Part shown: positions 29,182-37,943 of the stretch, piece after piece | Layout: the number at the start of each line of letters is the position of its first letter | How positions within the stretch are numbered: position 1 is the first letter of the stretch | Origin: a virus | DNA length: 64,000 nt | Direction: 5' to 3' (one strand) | IMG/VR virus record: IMGVR_UViG_3300006737_000001 | Location: 1 to 64,000 of that record | Program-made: the position numbers and the translations under genes | The notes under the pieces: generated by a model | Told to the model about the DNA's origin: nothing | The model's database searches: none | The model's input: the letters and a program-made list of their open reading frames with translations, nothing else

Positions 29182-29388
29182 ATGGCAGAAAAAAATAGCT
29201 TAGAACTAACAGCCGGATTGTTCCGGAACACTGATAAGAACGGAAACATCTACTACTCAGGTAAGTCCGAAGGTGGAGATGAATATGTTATGTTCAGGAA
29301 TACCTATTGGAAAGAAGGAAGTAACAAACCATACTTCAGACTAATGAAAAGAACTGATGGAGCATCTACTCCAACAGTGGAGGACTAA
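29182..29388 (+). CDS. Small beta protein of unknown function
   Basis: 68 residues with a strong ribosome site (AAAGGAGG). The sequence SLELTAGLFRNTDKNGNIYY then SGKSEGGDEYVMFRNTYWKE resembles short phage proteins of the LFxN...YxG type (DUF736-like). Function unknown. Confidence 0.58.
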   Translation: MAEKNSLELTAGLFRNTDKNGNIYYSGKSEGGDEYVMFRNTYWKEGSNKPYFRLMKRTDGASTPTVED

Positions 29389-29389
29389 A

Positions 29390-29761
29390 ATGTATGGAAG
29401 AGATGCAGACCGTATGATGGATATGTGGTTGGACTTACTATCACAGATAGAACAAGTTCCCTCAGGCCGTCATGCCCTATCTACACTAAGTAGAAAGGAT
29501 GTCTCAGTAAATGTAGAGAATGGCACCATAACAATCACAGCTGAATTAGCTGGTTTGGATAAAGAACAGGTTGATGTGGAAGTCAGTAGTAGAACAGTCA
29601 CTATCGTAGCCAACTCAGAGAGAAAGAACTTCAAATGGGAAGAGACTTTTCTATTTGAGTTAGACCCAGAGTCTACAAAAGCTACTATGGTGAATGGTAT
29701 ACTAGACTTAGTCATAGAAAAGAAAGTGAAGACATCAGCTAAGAAAGTAGAGATAGAATGA
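29390..29761 (+). CDS. Small heat-shock protein (HSP20/alpha-crystallin domain)
   Basis: ATG at 29390 follows GGAGG and gives 123 residues. The alpha-crystallin domain runs from about 40 to 120: VSVNVENGTITITAELAGLD, VDVEVSSRTVTIVA, and the final strand MVNGILDLVIEKKV with the G-x-L motif. Such chaperones hold unfolded proteins without ATP. Marine myoviruses also carry them. The usual C-terminal I-x-I is replaced by VEIE. It may aid capsid or replication protein folding. Confidence 0.85.
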   Translation: MYGRDADRMMDMWLDLLSQIEQVPSGRHALSTLSRKDVSVNVENGTITITAELAGLDKEQVDVEVSSRTVTIVANSERKNFKWEETFLFELDPESTKATMVNGILDLVIEKKVKTSAKKVEIE

Positions 29762-30429
29762 GTAGAGACACAGATTGGTGCCAATCTACTAAAAGCGAGA
29801 GAGTTTGGTTATTAGACTCAATGACTGCTTTAGGACAATTTGCATTCATAGCCCCTATACACAGGGTAAAACATTGGAACCCCACTACCAAGAAAAGAAA
29901 TAAATGCTGGGCAAAAGAAGGTGAGTGTGTGTTTTGTAAGAATAGCACACCTAAGATAAATGAATTCACCTATGGGTTATACATATCGTCAGATAAGACT
30001 ATTAAATATCTCACGCTTACAGTAGCATCTCATACACAAGCACAACGTATTTTTTCTTCTTTGATAGAGAAAGGCATCAATCCTACTGATGTAGTCTTTG
30101 AATTTTCTTTTGGAAAAGTTAAGACTTCTTTCGGTAAGAGTGTCAATGGTTATCAGATAGAACAAACTGAGAACGAAGTATTCGTAGCTGAGAAGTTCAG
30201 ACCAAGTCTAACTAACAGCGAAGAACAATCATATACATGGACTGTACCAGAAGAGATAGTAGAGTATCTGAAAGATAAAGATGGAGAACCAATAACAATG
30301 ATAGATTTATTTTTATTGATGAAAGAACAATTCCCAGCAATAGAAGAGAAAGAACTTAAAAAGTATGCAGTAAAGTTATGTGAACATAATGTTCTCAACT
30401 TATTAAATGCGAGGCAGAAATGGATTTGA
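29758..30429 (+). CDS. Zinc-containing protein, possible single-stranded-DNA-binding protein
   Basis: 223 residues. The N-terminal half is beta-rich with a zinc-like HRVKHW...C50...C57xxC60 (KCWAKEGECVFC) insertion and later strands (TYGLYISSDKTIKYLTLTV). The C-terminal 70 residues look like a winged helix (ITMIDLFLLMKEQFPAIEEK). The Zn insertion in an OB-like region recalls T4 gp32-type SSBs, and it sits before a replicative AAA+ ATPase. No firm family match. Confidence 0.4.
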   Translation: MSRDTDWCQSTKSERVWLLDSMTALGQFAFIAPIHRVKHWNPTTKKRNKCWAKEGECVFCKNSTPKINEFTYGLYISSDKTIKYLTLTVASHTQAQRIFSSLIEKGINPTDVVFEFSFGKVKTSFGKSVNGYQIEQTENEVFVAEKFRPSLTNSEEQSYTWTVPEEIVEYLKDKDGEPITMIDLFLLMKEQFPAIEEKELKKYAVKLCEHNVLNLLNARQKWI

Positions 30430-30512
30430 TAGAGTATATAACAATAATAATGGTTGTAGATGGCCCTATACTAGGTGCCTTTTACTTTTTATATAGGAAA
30501 ATAACAAAATGA
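30420..30512 (+). CDS. 30-residue membrane peptide
   Basis: MDLIEYITIIMVVDGPILGA then FYFLYRKITK: one membrane helix with a basic end. It overlaps the genes on both sides (ATGG and ATGA). Confidence 0.45.
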   Translation: MDLIEYITIIMVVDGPILGAFYFLYRKITK

Positions 30513-31981
30513 AAAAATATGAAATATACGATTTGCTAAGATATTTTCACAATGCAAAGAAAAAAGACGGAACACTTTTCCCTATACTAGGAGAGGATTC
30601 GTTAGCTCTAACTACAAGTCTATCTTACTTGTTAGAAGATACTAACTTCTGTATCAAAGCATACAGTGGAACAGGTAAGACTGTATTGATGGAAGCTGTG
30701 GCAAACCTACTTCCAGAGGAGTATGTCTACTCAGTAGAACATATGTCAGAGACAGCAATATGGTATGACGAGGATAAAATCAACAAAGCTAGATTTGTTT
30801 TTATTCCAGAAGCACAAAAGATACCAGAGGGTGTCATGGAAATCATTAAAACATGGGCAGACGGGCGAACAGCCCAACGTAAAAAGACAGATGTTACTAT
30901 CAAGATGGCAGTAACACAGTGGTTAAAACCTAAATATGTTTTAATGGCAGTAGCAGTAGAGAATGATAAAGGTTCAGCTATGTTTGATGCTGAGTTAGAA
31001 CGTAGATGTATGATTATGCATACAAACCCTACAGTCAAACAGACAGAAAGAGTTATCAAACATAAACTTTTACATTCAGCTTCACCAAAAGCCTCTATGT
31101 CTTCAATGTCAGATAAAGAAATAAAAGATTTAAAGAAACACATACTAACTACATTGAGAGAAAGAGACGAAGATGATGCGACTGTATTAAAGAATCCATG
31201 CGCCCCATTTCTATTTGACGCAATACCATCAGCATTCCCTGTATCACGGTCGAAGGTTCAGTATCTATTGAAGTTGATTAATGCTATAGCAAGGTTTTAT
31301 CCAGATGAGATAGTTAAAGTCAAACAAGATGGTATACAATATGGACTAGTATCACCTAAACATAACTGGCTCGGACTGAGAATATATCTTAACTCATTTG
31401 TAGAAGAATGCTTACACATGCCAAGTCATGGAACAGACATACTTAAACTATTTCCCGAAACTAGATTAGATAGGTTTGGTTTTGCAGATAGTGAGACAGT
31501 TAAGATGTCAGAGAATGAATTGAAAAAGGCTGCTAAATCAGCTGGTCTACCATTTACCAAATTAAGACCAGTTATAGCAGGTTTAATGATGACAGGGTTC
31601 TTAGAGTGTGATGAAGAAGGAAGTAAAAAACTTTACTATAAGAGCCCACTCATTACAGAACCAGTATCAAAAATAAATTGGAGTGATTTAATTGAAGAAA
31701 CGAAAGAGTTTATACGAAAAGAGTGGCCTAAAGTATCTGATGAATACATTGGGCGCAGTTGTAGCAGTATCAGGATTGTTGACCCGTTTAGTGGGGACAA
31801 CATTGAACTGGGTGCGAGAGCAGAGACAGCGGTAGAAGTTGACACTGGTGATTATCCGTCAGTGTTCAAGTCTTCTAGTGACGCTAAGATTAAAGACTAC
31901 GAGTCTTTTCTACTAAATGCAGAGGGAGATTACAATGACGAAGAAGACAAAGCAGTCAGAGAATACTTTCAGAAGAAGTAG
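30509..31981 (+). CDS. AAA+ ATPase, likely replication helicase or loader
   Basis: 490 residues. Walker A AYSGTGKT at 51-58, Walker B-like FVFIPEAQ at about 105-112, an Arg-rich ELERRCMIM sensor/finger region near 170, and a C-terminal winged-helix-like part (SENELKKAAKSAGLPFTKLR) followed by an acidic tail. The layout resembles stand-alone viral AAA+ helicases of the MCM/DnaC-like kind. It is close to polymerase and primase genes. Walker B has the weak EAQ in place of DE. Confidence 0.68.
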   Translation: MKKYEIYDLLRYFHNAKKKDGTLFPILGEDSLALTTSLSYLLEDTNFCIKAYSGTGKTVLMEAVANLLPEEYVYSVEHMSETAIWYDEDKINKARFVFIPEAQKIPEGVMEIIKTWADGRTAQRKKTDVTIKMAVTQWLKPKYVLMAVAVENDKGSAMFDAELERRCMIMHTNPTVKQTERVIKHKLLHSASPKASMSSMSDKEIKDLKKHILTTLRERDEDDATVLKNPCAPFLFDAIPSAFPVSRSKVQYLLKLINAIARFYPDEIVKVKQDGIQYGLVSPKHNWLGLRIYLNSFVEECLHMPSHGTDILKLFPETRLDRFGFADSETVKMSENELKKAAKSAGLPFTKLRPVIAGLMMTGFLECDEEGSKKLYYKSPLITEPVSKINWSDLIEETKEFIRKEWPKVSDEYIGRSCSSIRIVDPFSGDNIELGARAETAVEVDTGDYPSVFKSSSDAKIKDYESFLLNAEGDYNDEEDKAVREYFQKK

Positions 31982-32249
31982 ACTTCCTAAGCGAGATGAG
32001 ATGTTTGCAGTAGTCATAGAGATGTCAGGGGGTTCTAGAATGAGAGCCCTCTGTGCAGACAGTAAAACCCGCATGATTAGAATCGGTGGTAAACTGAAGA
32101 AAAGAATGTGGTGTAGAGAGAATGATTTAATTATAGTTAAGCCTTGGGTTATACAGAGTGACCAAAAGGCAGACTTAGTTTATAGGTATCTCCCTACTGA
32201 GAGAAAGAATATAAGTAAAAAAATACCAGAGGAGTTAAACATATGGTGA
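31935..32249 (+). CDS. Archaeal translation initiation factor 1A homologue (aIF1A)
   Basis: aIF1A binds the small ribosomal subunit A site and helps start-codon selection. ATG at 31935 follows GGGAG and gives 104 residues, near the normal length of about 100-110. Residues 27-85 are the S1/OB domain: MFAVVIEMSGGSRMRALCAD, SKTRMIRIGGKLKKRMWCRE, NDLIIVKPWVIQSDQKADLV then YRY. These are the family's signature blocks (KTRxxRIxGKxxKRxW, GDxxxVxPW, KADxxxRY). A basic N-terminus and a basic tail are present. The gene overlaps the AAA+ gene by 47 bases, so it is not a contaminating host fragment. Confidence 0.92.
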   Translation: MTKKTKQSENTFRRSRLPKRDEMFAVVIEMSGGSRMRALCADSKTRMIRIGGKLKKRMWCRENDLIIVKPWVIQSDQKADLVYRYLPTERKNISKKIPEELNIW

Positions 32250-32563
32250 AAGGAATAGAAGCTACCTATTTGGATTTTACTCGCAAGACAGCGAAATATC
32301 CAAAGCGTAGAGAGAAAGAATACCTAATGATAGGTTTGATGAATGAGGCCGGAGAAGTCGGTGGTGCATTCAAAAAAGAAATACGAGATAGAGTAGACAA
32401 CACAGAACTCATTATAGATGAGATGGGTGATGTTTTATGGTATCTCCAGAGATTGTGTGATGTTTATGATATAAAGTTATCAGAACTCATGGTCAACAAT
32501 ATGGACAAACTATTTAATAGAATGTCACCGGAAGAAGCTGAAGCATTCAGAGAAGGCCAATGA
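32243..32563 (+). CDS. mazG: MazG-like nucleotide pyrophosphohydrolase
   Basis: 106 residues with the all-alpha MazG motif: GLMNEAGEVGGAFKKEIRD (E-x-x-E/G-E metal helix) and DEMGDVLWYLQRLCDVYDI (ExxD). MazG enzymes hydrolyse NTPs, dNTPs or (p)ppGpp and are common in marine phages. It lies just before DNA polymerase and overlaps aIF1A by seven bases, joining nucleotide control with translation and replication. Confidence 0.88.
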   Translation: MVKGIEATYLDFTRKTAKYPKRREKEYLMIGLMNEAGEVGGAFKKEIRDRVDNTELIIDEMGDVLWYLQRLCDVYDIKLSELMVNNMDKLFNRMSPEEAEAFREGQ

Positions 32564-32826
32564 CCAAAATACAAACAGCTGCATCTTCAAACCCCTCACT
32601 AACAGTGAGCACAGAAGATGAGAAAGAACAATGGATTCAAATACTTACAGCAGCTGCTAACTACCATTGGGATATGTCAGGTCAATTTGAACCTGATATT
32701 AAAACCTCAGACCAGAGTAGTGAGATGGAACAGGTAGCTAAGGTTCACAGAGGGTGGGCCAGAGCTATCCAAGAATCAGTTCAATTGATAAGATTTTGGA
32801 AAGCTGAGAAGGAAGAAGAAGAATGA
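32560..32826 (+). CDS. Small acidic protein of unknown function
   Basis: 88 residues. A Ser/Thr-rich start, then helices with Trp (EKEQWIQILTAAANYHWDMS, HRGWARAIQESVQLIRFWKA) and an EEE tail. Four-base overlaps at both ends. Unrecognised. Confidence 0.55.
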   Translation: MTKIQTAASSNPSLTVSTEDEKEQWIQILTAAANYHWDMSGQFEPDIKTSDQSSEMEQVAKVHRGWARAIQESVQLIRFWKAEKEEEE

Positions 32827-35057
32827 AAGTTCCCCTCATAGCTAGTATTAACAAACGCACAATCAACTTAACAGATAAATCTTTGATGGTCAAGATGTAT
32901 AGGAATGGTGAAGTCGACGCAGTTAAGTCACCTTACACACCATACTTCTATACTGAGGACGAAACGGGAGAAACGAAGAAACTCGTTGGTTCAGACAAAA
33001 CAGTGAACCTAAAGAAACACACCTACACACCGGGTAGAGACCACGTTCCTACCCACGCACTCTTTGATGGTGGAAGGGAAGCATTACTCGAAAGGTTATG
33101 CATAGAACATCCTAAGTTCTTTGCAGACTACCCTAACGACAAAGATGTAAAATGCCTAGTGTTCGATATAGAAACACACTCCCCAGATGGGACATTTCCT
33201 TTTGGAGAAAAGTATCCCATTGTTGCCATTGGCATTGTAACTTCTACTGGAGAGCGCAAAGTGTTCTTATGGGATAATGAGAAAGAAGATGATAAACAAC
33301 TATTATGGGACTTCGCTAATTATATACAAGATTATGACCCTGACATTATTACGGGGTGGAATCTTGTGGGTTATGATATTCCACAGATTCTCCACAGGGT
33401 TCGTTACAATCATATAAACGAGTCTCAGTATAAGAAACACCTGAACCGAGATGGTTCGGACTGGGGGTATGAACCACCCAAAGACAACAGAGAACTTAAG
33501 ATGAACGCTGGTGGTAGAGTCATACTAGACCTACTACGATGGGCTAGATTAGATTATAGTCTATCAGGATTACCACGTGGTCTCAAGCAAGTATCACAAG
33601 CATTCGGACTAGACCCTATCGAGCTCGACTTCGCACACAAAACTCTGATGGACTACTCACTACAAGAAATCGAAGACTACGTTCTGTCTGATGTGGACTG
33701 CACAATGTTTATGTATAACCACTACTTTCCACAAATACAATACGTAGCAGAGGTTCTCTGTGTCCCCTTAGCAACCTATATAAACGCCCCCAGTAGCTAC
33801 ATTACGAAAATTCTACAGGGCAGGTCTCTCTATGAGCAGGGCATAGTAGCGCTTGATAGAAATAGAGAGCGACATCCAGATATATTTAGATTTGATAAAG
33901 GTAATTATCAAGCTGCACACATTCAATTGTATAAGCCGGGCTTCGAAGCTAAGAACTTCAAGATTGATTTCAGTTCGTATTATCCCTCTATAGCGATGGC
34001 TCTCAACTTAGGGCCTGATACGACTAGAATCGTAGGCTATGACGACTATACACCAGACATAGAGTTTAAGGATGGAATCCTCTATGTTCCCGATAATAAA
34101 GTAGATAAAAGATTGATGGTCAAGATTGATAGAAGTAAGAACAGTTGTTTGTATGATATGTGTTCTACATTTAAAGAGATGCGTAAACCTTATAAACTTG
34201 GAAAGACTAAAGAGGACAAGAGTAAATCCGATGCTCTTAAAATAATGGTGAATACATTCTATGGTGCAAATGCTAATCCTTATATTTCTTACGGCGACAT
34301 GGCTGTGGGTATTACTATCACCGCGATGGCAAGGTTCCTCATTCTTTCAGCGGTCGATATCATCCGTGGCAGATATGGAAAAGATGCTGTGGTATATGTT
34401 CATACAGATGGGATTAATACTAATGTGGATGTGGACGAAAGATGGTTAACTAATAGGCTACGTAAACTTTTAGATTATAAATTAAATAGTCAGTGTGAAT
34501 CAGTTCATATAGATATGGATAAAGATGAATACCTCGAAGGAGTATGGATTCAGGTTGGTAATTATATATTGCGTAACTTGGATGGTAGTGTTACGAAGCA
34601 TGGAAGCACGTTTAAATCTAAGAGCCGCTCTATATTCTATAATAAGGTGTTAGATAGGTTATCCGACGCTCGGTTAAATAACACCGTTACAAATTCATTT
34701 GTAGATAAATTATATAACTTAGATGGATATGTATTAGAAGATTTTATTATGCGTAGGTCAACCAATAGAGGGTATGATGATTATAAATCAGATACCGATT
34801 TAACAGTTCAACTAATGAATCTAGGTATACAAATAGGAATGGAACCAGCAGAAGGAACTACTTACTTCTATGCTAAGACAAAGGAAGGTTATCGTCTTAA
34901 AGAACAAATCAAATCAGTTGATGAAATAGATATTACATACTATTGGGACACAATATCTAACCTATTAATTAAATTTAATTTAAAAGATTATGTAAAGAAG
35001 AAGCCACCTTTAACATTATTAGATAAAAAACAACAATCACTAGCGGAGTGGATATAA
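32823..35057 (+). CDS. polB: Family B DNA polymerase
   Basis: The viral replicase, 744 residues. Proofreading motifs: Exo I FDIETH (D115, E117), Exo II GWNLVGYD (178-185), Exo III YVLSD (286-290). Polymerase motifs: A DFSSYYPSI (382-390), B K473...NTFYG (477-481), C YVHTDG (525-530). In motif C the first Asp of the usual DTD is His527, while the metal-binding second Asp (D529) remains. Length is close to the family minimum for archaeal-type enzymes. Thumb residues follow. Neighbours are MazG upstream and HNH downstream. Confidence 0.93.
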   Translation: MKVPLIASINKRTINLTDKSLMVKMYRNGEVDAVKSPYTPYFYTEDETGETKKLVGSDKTVNLKKHTYTPGRDHVPTHALFDGGREALLERLCIEHPKFFADYPNDKDVKCLVFDIETHSPDGTFPFGEKYPIVAIGIVTSTGERKVFLWDNEKEDDKQLLWDFANYIQDYDPDIITGWNLVGYDIPQILHRVRYNHINESQYKKHLNRDGSDWGYEPPKDNRELKMNAGGRVILDLLRWARLDYSLSGLPRGLKQVSQAFGLDPIELDFAHKTLMDYSLQEIEDYVLSDVDCTMFMYNHYFPQIQYVAEVLCVPLATYINAPSSYITKILQGRSLYEQGIVALDRNRERHPDIFRFDKGNYQAAHIQLYKPGFEAKNFKIDFSSYYPSIAMALNLGPDTTRIVGYDDYTPDIEFKDGILYVPDNKVDKRLMVKIDRSKNSCLYDMCSTFKEMRKPYKLGKTKEDKSKSDALKIMVNTFYGANANPYISYGDMAVGITITAMARFLILSAVDIIRGRYGKDAVVYVHTDGINTNVDVDERWLTNRLRKLLDYKLNSQCESVHIDMDKDEYLEGVWIQVGNYILRNLDGSVTKHGSTFKSKSRSIFYNKVLDRLSDARLNNTVTNSFVDKLYNLDGYVLEDFIMRRSTNRGYDDYKSDTDLTVQLMNLGIQIGMEPAEGTTYFYAKTKEGYRLKEQIKSVDEIDITYYWDTISNLLIKFNLKDYVKKKPPLTLLDKKQQSLAEWI

Positions 35058-35446
35058 TGCCAGCAAGAAAATATAAAGACCCGTTTGGTAGATTATGGTA
35101 TAATGTAAAGAAGAGTGCAGACTATGGACCTAAGGGTTATGCAGGTCAAAAGAAATTAAAACCTAACTATAAACCAAAGAAGATAGATTTCGATGCAGAT
35201 GATTTAAAAGATATATTTTTTAATAAACAGAATGGTAAGTGTTATTGGTTGAACATACCGTTAGACCCAGAATGGACTAATGTGTCATGGCACCCACTTG
35301 CATTAAGTGTAGATAGAATCCGTTGCGGAGAAGATTACACCAAAGACAATATTGTGATATGTTCTCGTATGTCCAATGTTGGTAGAAGCAAATATGACGA
35401 GGAAAAATTTAAGGAAGTAATATCTTATATCAAGGCAAATCTTTAA
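35057..35446 (+). CDS. HNH-type endonuclease
   Basis: ATG in a TAATG overlap with the polymerase gene. 129 residues: a basic start (RKYKDPFGRLWYNVKKSADY), NKQNGKCYWLNIPLDPEW, then HPLALSVDRIRCGEDYTKDN and IVICSRMSN. The H...D-R...G-Y-x-x-x-N-I pattern is the HNH beta-beta-alpha core. Free-standing nucleases next to polymerase genes are often homing enzymes; nicking for replication or packaging is also possible. Confidence 0.75.
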   Translation: MPARKYKDPFGRLWYNVKKSADYGPKGYAGQKKLKPNYKPKKIDFDADDLKDIFFNKQNGKCYWLNIPLDPEWTNVSWHPLALSVDRIRCGEDYTKDNIVICSRMSNVGRSKYDEEKFKEVISYIKANL

Positions 35447-35497
35447 ATACTTCTGTAGGTAATAATTATATTAAGGACAGCTCGTTGCTGCTCCTTA
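35442..35497 (+). promoter_or_regulatory. TATA box and 5'-leader hairpin upstream of the Sm-like gene
   Basis: CTTTAAATAC ends the HNH gene, so transcription should begin near 35470. The leader opens with AAGGA-CAGC-TCGTT-GCTG-C-TCCTT (35474-35497), a nine-pair hairpin with one bulged base. ATG 35518 follows. A stem this close to the transcript end may protect the RNA or control translation. Confidence 0.45.
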
Positions 35498-35517
35498 CCC
35501 CCGTGGGAAGTGATATA

Positions 35518-35712
35518 ATGGATGAAAAAGAAAGTAAACCGTTGTCAGCCTTTTTGTCTGACGCAGAAGTCAAAGTGGTTTGGCGTGAAGAAGAAAGAAC
35601 TAAAGTAGGAAGAGGAATGATAACGAATGATGATGAAAATTTTGTATACCTTACTGGAGAAAAGGGAACCGTTATTGTTAATAAAAGAGATATTATTGCT
35701 ATAAAACAATAG
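35518..35712 (+). CDS. Small Sm-like beta-barrel protein (candidate)
   Basis: 64 residues from ATG 35518 (MDEKESKPLSAFLSDAEVKV...). The strand order EVKVVWREEERTKVGRGMIT, ENFVYLTGEKGTVIVNKRDI and IAIKQ resembles an LSm/Hfq barrel. It could bind RNA. Family not confirmed. Confidence 0.5.
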   Translation: MDEKESKPLSAFLSDAEVKVVWREEERTKVGRGMITNDDENFVYLTGEKGTVIVNKRDIIAIKQ

Positions 35713-35720
35713 AGGAATTG

Positions 35721-37208
35721 ATGAATACAGAGACAACAGTAGGTCGTAGAGACATTGAATTAAAGTGGGAACACCCTAAAAAAGGTAAGTTAAGAATAAT
35801 GCCAATATCAGATAGCCCTTGGGCTCCAACTGGTTTTGGAACTAACACAAAAAATCTAAGTTGTGTATTGCATAACGAGGGTCATCACATAGGTTTTGCA
35901 GGATGTCAGAACCCTGCACACGCTAAGTGGTGGACACCATGGCCTTTAGGTCAAACTGAGAAAGAATCTTACTTTGAATTATTACCATTAATGCATCCGG
36001 GCCAAGAGAAGTTTGGAGAAAAATCTTTTCCAACATGGGTTAAAAACTTTAAACCAGATTTAATATTAGGACATTTAGATTTTCAGATGTTTAAACATAT
36101 CACAGATTCTAAAGCTCCTACTCATGTTCAGTTTCCTTTAGTCAATGAAAAAGGAGATTTGTTATCAAGAACAGAGAGAGTAAAACTTTTAAATAAAGCA
36201 TATAAAGATTATGCTAAAGGTACTCCATGGAAATTAGGTGTAATAATACCTTATGATGGTGAACCTTCTATGCCTAGTTGGAAGCTACAATTGAATCAGA
36301 TTGATTATCCTATAGCTATGTCTCGTTATGGTCAACAAGGACTACTTAAAGACTTCGACGTAGAGGCTACATATATACCTCATGGTGTAGATACTAATCT
36401 CTTTAAACCTATTCTCAATCCTACTTATGAATTTAATGGTAAAACAATTACTAGACCTAAATCGTTTGTAGTAGGTTGTGTAGCTAGAAACCAACATAGA
36501 AAGAACATACCTAGGTTAATCAAAGGATTTGCTCAGTTTGTAAAGGAGCATAATCTCAGTCCAGATGATGCTAAGTTATTATTGCATATGGATTGGAGTG
36601 ATTATATGGGTTGGAAGTTCCCTGAGTTTGCTGCCCAATATGGTGTAGCCGAATATCTTATGGAACCAACTATGGGAACTCTAGATACAGGACAAGCACT
36701 TACTGAAGAAGGAATGGCAAATCTCTACAATATGATGGATGTGTTTGTATTACCTACAGCTGGTGAAGGTTTTGGTATACCTACTCTGGAGGCGATGTCG
36801 TGTGGTGTCCCTATTTGTGTAACAAACTATACTACAGGGTGGGAATTAGTAAAGAGTGACGACCCTGAGAAAGAAGACATACCTATGTATCCTTTGGGTG
36901 GTCATCACAATGACGCATCACCAAATGGTAGAGACCATCTAGAAGAAGAAGATATTTGTGAAAGAGGTATATTATTACCTTATAAAGATATGTGGTGGGA
37001 TACACCACAGAGAGCAGCTCCACAAAGAGCTATATGTAGTGAAAATGCCATAAGTCAAGCATTAACACACTACTACAAAGATATATCTGCTAAACTAAAT
37101 GCAGGTAAAGCAGCCAGAAAACATGCAGTAAAACACTATAGTTGGGAAGTTATAGGGAAGAGATGGATAGATTGGGCTGAAAAAGTAACAGAGGAAATAA
37201 AGAAATGA
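35721..37208 (+). CDS. Group 1 (GT4-type) glycosyltransferase
   Basis: 495 residues, GT-B fold. N-terminal acceptor domain (ISDSPWAPTGFGTNTKNLS). Middle GVDTNLFKPI followed by VVGCVARNQHRKNIPRLIKG, the start of the donor domain. MDVFVLPTAGEGFGIPTLEA and MSCGVP near residue 350 supply the E-x7-E sugar-nucleotide site. ATG 35721 follows GAGG; a TTG directly before is possible. It may decorate virion proteins, perhaps with the glycan module at 11188-14289. Confidence 0.88.
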   Translation: MNTETTVGRRDIELKWEHPKKGKLRIMPISDSPWAPTGFGTNTKNLSCVLHNEGHHIGFAGCQNPAHAKWWTPWPLGQTEKESYFELLPLMHPGQEKFGEKSFPTWVKNFKPDLILGHLDFQMFKHITDSKAPTHVQFPLVNEKGDLLSRTERVKLLNKAYKDYAKGTPWKLGVIIPYDGEPSMPSWKLQLNQIDYPIAMSRYGQQGLLKDFDVEATYIPHGVDTNLFKPILNPTYEFNGKTITRPKSFVVGCVARNQHRKNIPRLIKGFAQFVKEHNLSPDDAKLLLHMDWSDYMGWKFPEFAAQYGVAEYLMEPTMGTLDTGQALTEEGMANLYNMMDVFVLPTAGEGFGIPTLEAMSCGVPICVTNYTTGWELVKSDDPEKEDIPMYPLGGHHNDASPNGRDHLEEEDICERGILLPYKDMWWDTPQRAAPQRAICSENAISQALTHYYKDISAKLNAGKAARKHAVKHYSWEVIGKRWIDWAEKVTEEIKK

Positions 37209-37570
37209 ATTTAGTATTTGGAATGGATGGAGTCATATGTACTCCATGTAAAGACTACAGTGATGTAGAAAGAGCTAAACCATTAGCTAACGTAAAAGAT
37301 TTTATGACATGGTTAATGAAGAATGAACACCACATAACTATATGGTGTAAAAGACCTAACTCTTTAGATTGGGTTATGGCAACAAAAGAATGGCTAGCTG
37401 ACAATGCTATACCTTACAGTCGTTTGTTATTTGACAGACCTTACAATCCTGTAATGGTAAGTGAAACCCCAAGTAATGCTAAATATTATAAGCATGAAGG
37501 TGATTTAGGTATTGTTTCTCAATTGTTCGAGGAGTGGAAAGATGACTACGTTGCACAACAAAAAAGTTAA
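37205..37570 (+). CDS. HAD-like protein lacking the catalytic nucleophile
   Basis: 121 residues resembling small HAD phosphatases. FGMDGVICTPCKDY (4-17) aligns with the FDMDGVL nucleophile loop but Gly replaces the first Asp. ITIWCKRPNS corresponds to motif II and the end LGIVSQLFEEWKD to a late helix. Without the first Asp it may be inactive or binding-only. ATGA overlap with the glycosyltransferase gene. Confidence 0.6.
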   Translation: MNLVFGMDGVICTPCKDYSDVERAKPLANVKDFMTWLMKNEHHITIWCKRPNSLDWVMATKEWLADNAIPYSRLLFDRPYNPVMVSETPSNAKYYKHEGDLGIVSQLFEEWKDDYVAQQKS

Positions 37571-37943
37571 TACTAGAAACGGACAGATGTTAGATAACAC
37601 TAAGAGAAAGGGTGAAACCTTAGGTAGTGTTGGTCCGTTTGTAAAGGTAACTTGGAACGATGCAGCTAGCACTTTTAAAACATATGTAATAAATGGAGAC
37701 AATCCATCAGAACACCTTACAATATGTGAAACAGTAGGTGAATTAGTTGCTAAAGATGATAAAGCAATAGTTGTGATAATGCACGGTTCACAGTGTGATG
37801 GGTGTGATATCATGGCGATACCAACAGATTGGTGTCAAAAGATAGAAGTATTAGAAAAGGTAGGAGAATGTATTTCAGAGAATTTGGAATCCCAGCAAGA
37901 ATTGGAAGATGCTACAACATCGACCAACTTGAAGAAAGAGTAA
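37542..37943 (+). CDS. Protein of unknown function with CxxC motif
   Basis: 133 residues from ATG 37542 after GAGGAG. Beta-rich first half (SVGPFVKVTWNDAASTFKTY), then AIVVIMHGSQCDGCDIMAIP, a CxxC loop after a strand that recalls thioredoxin-like folds, and a Cys pair later. Not recognised with certainty. The start overlaps the HAD-like gene and the end overlaps the primase gene. Confidence 0.5.
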   Translation: MTTLHNKKVNTRNGQMLDNTKRKGETLGSVGPFVKVTWNDAASTFKTYVINGDNPSEHLTICETVGELVAKDDKAIVVIMHGSQCDGCDIMAIPTDWCQKIEVLEKVGECISENLESQQELEDATTSTNLKKE

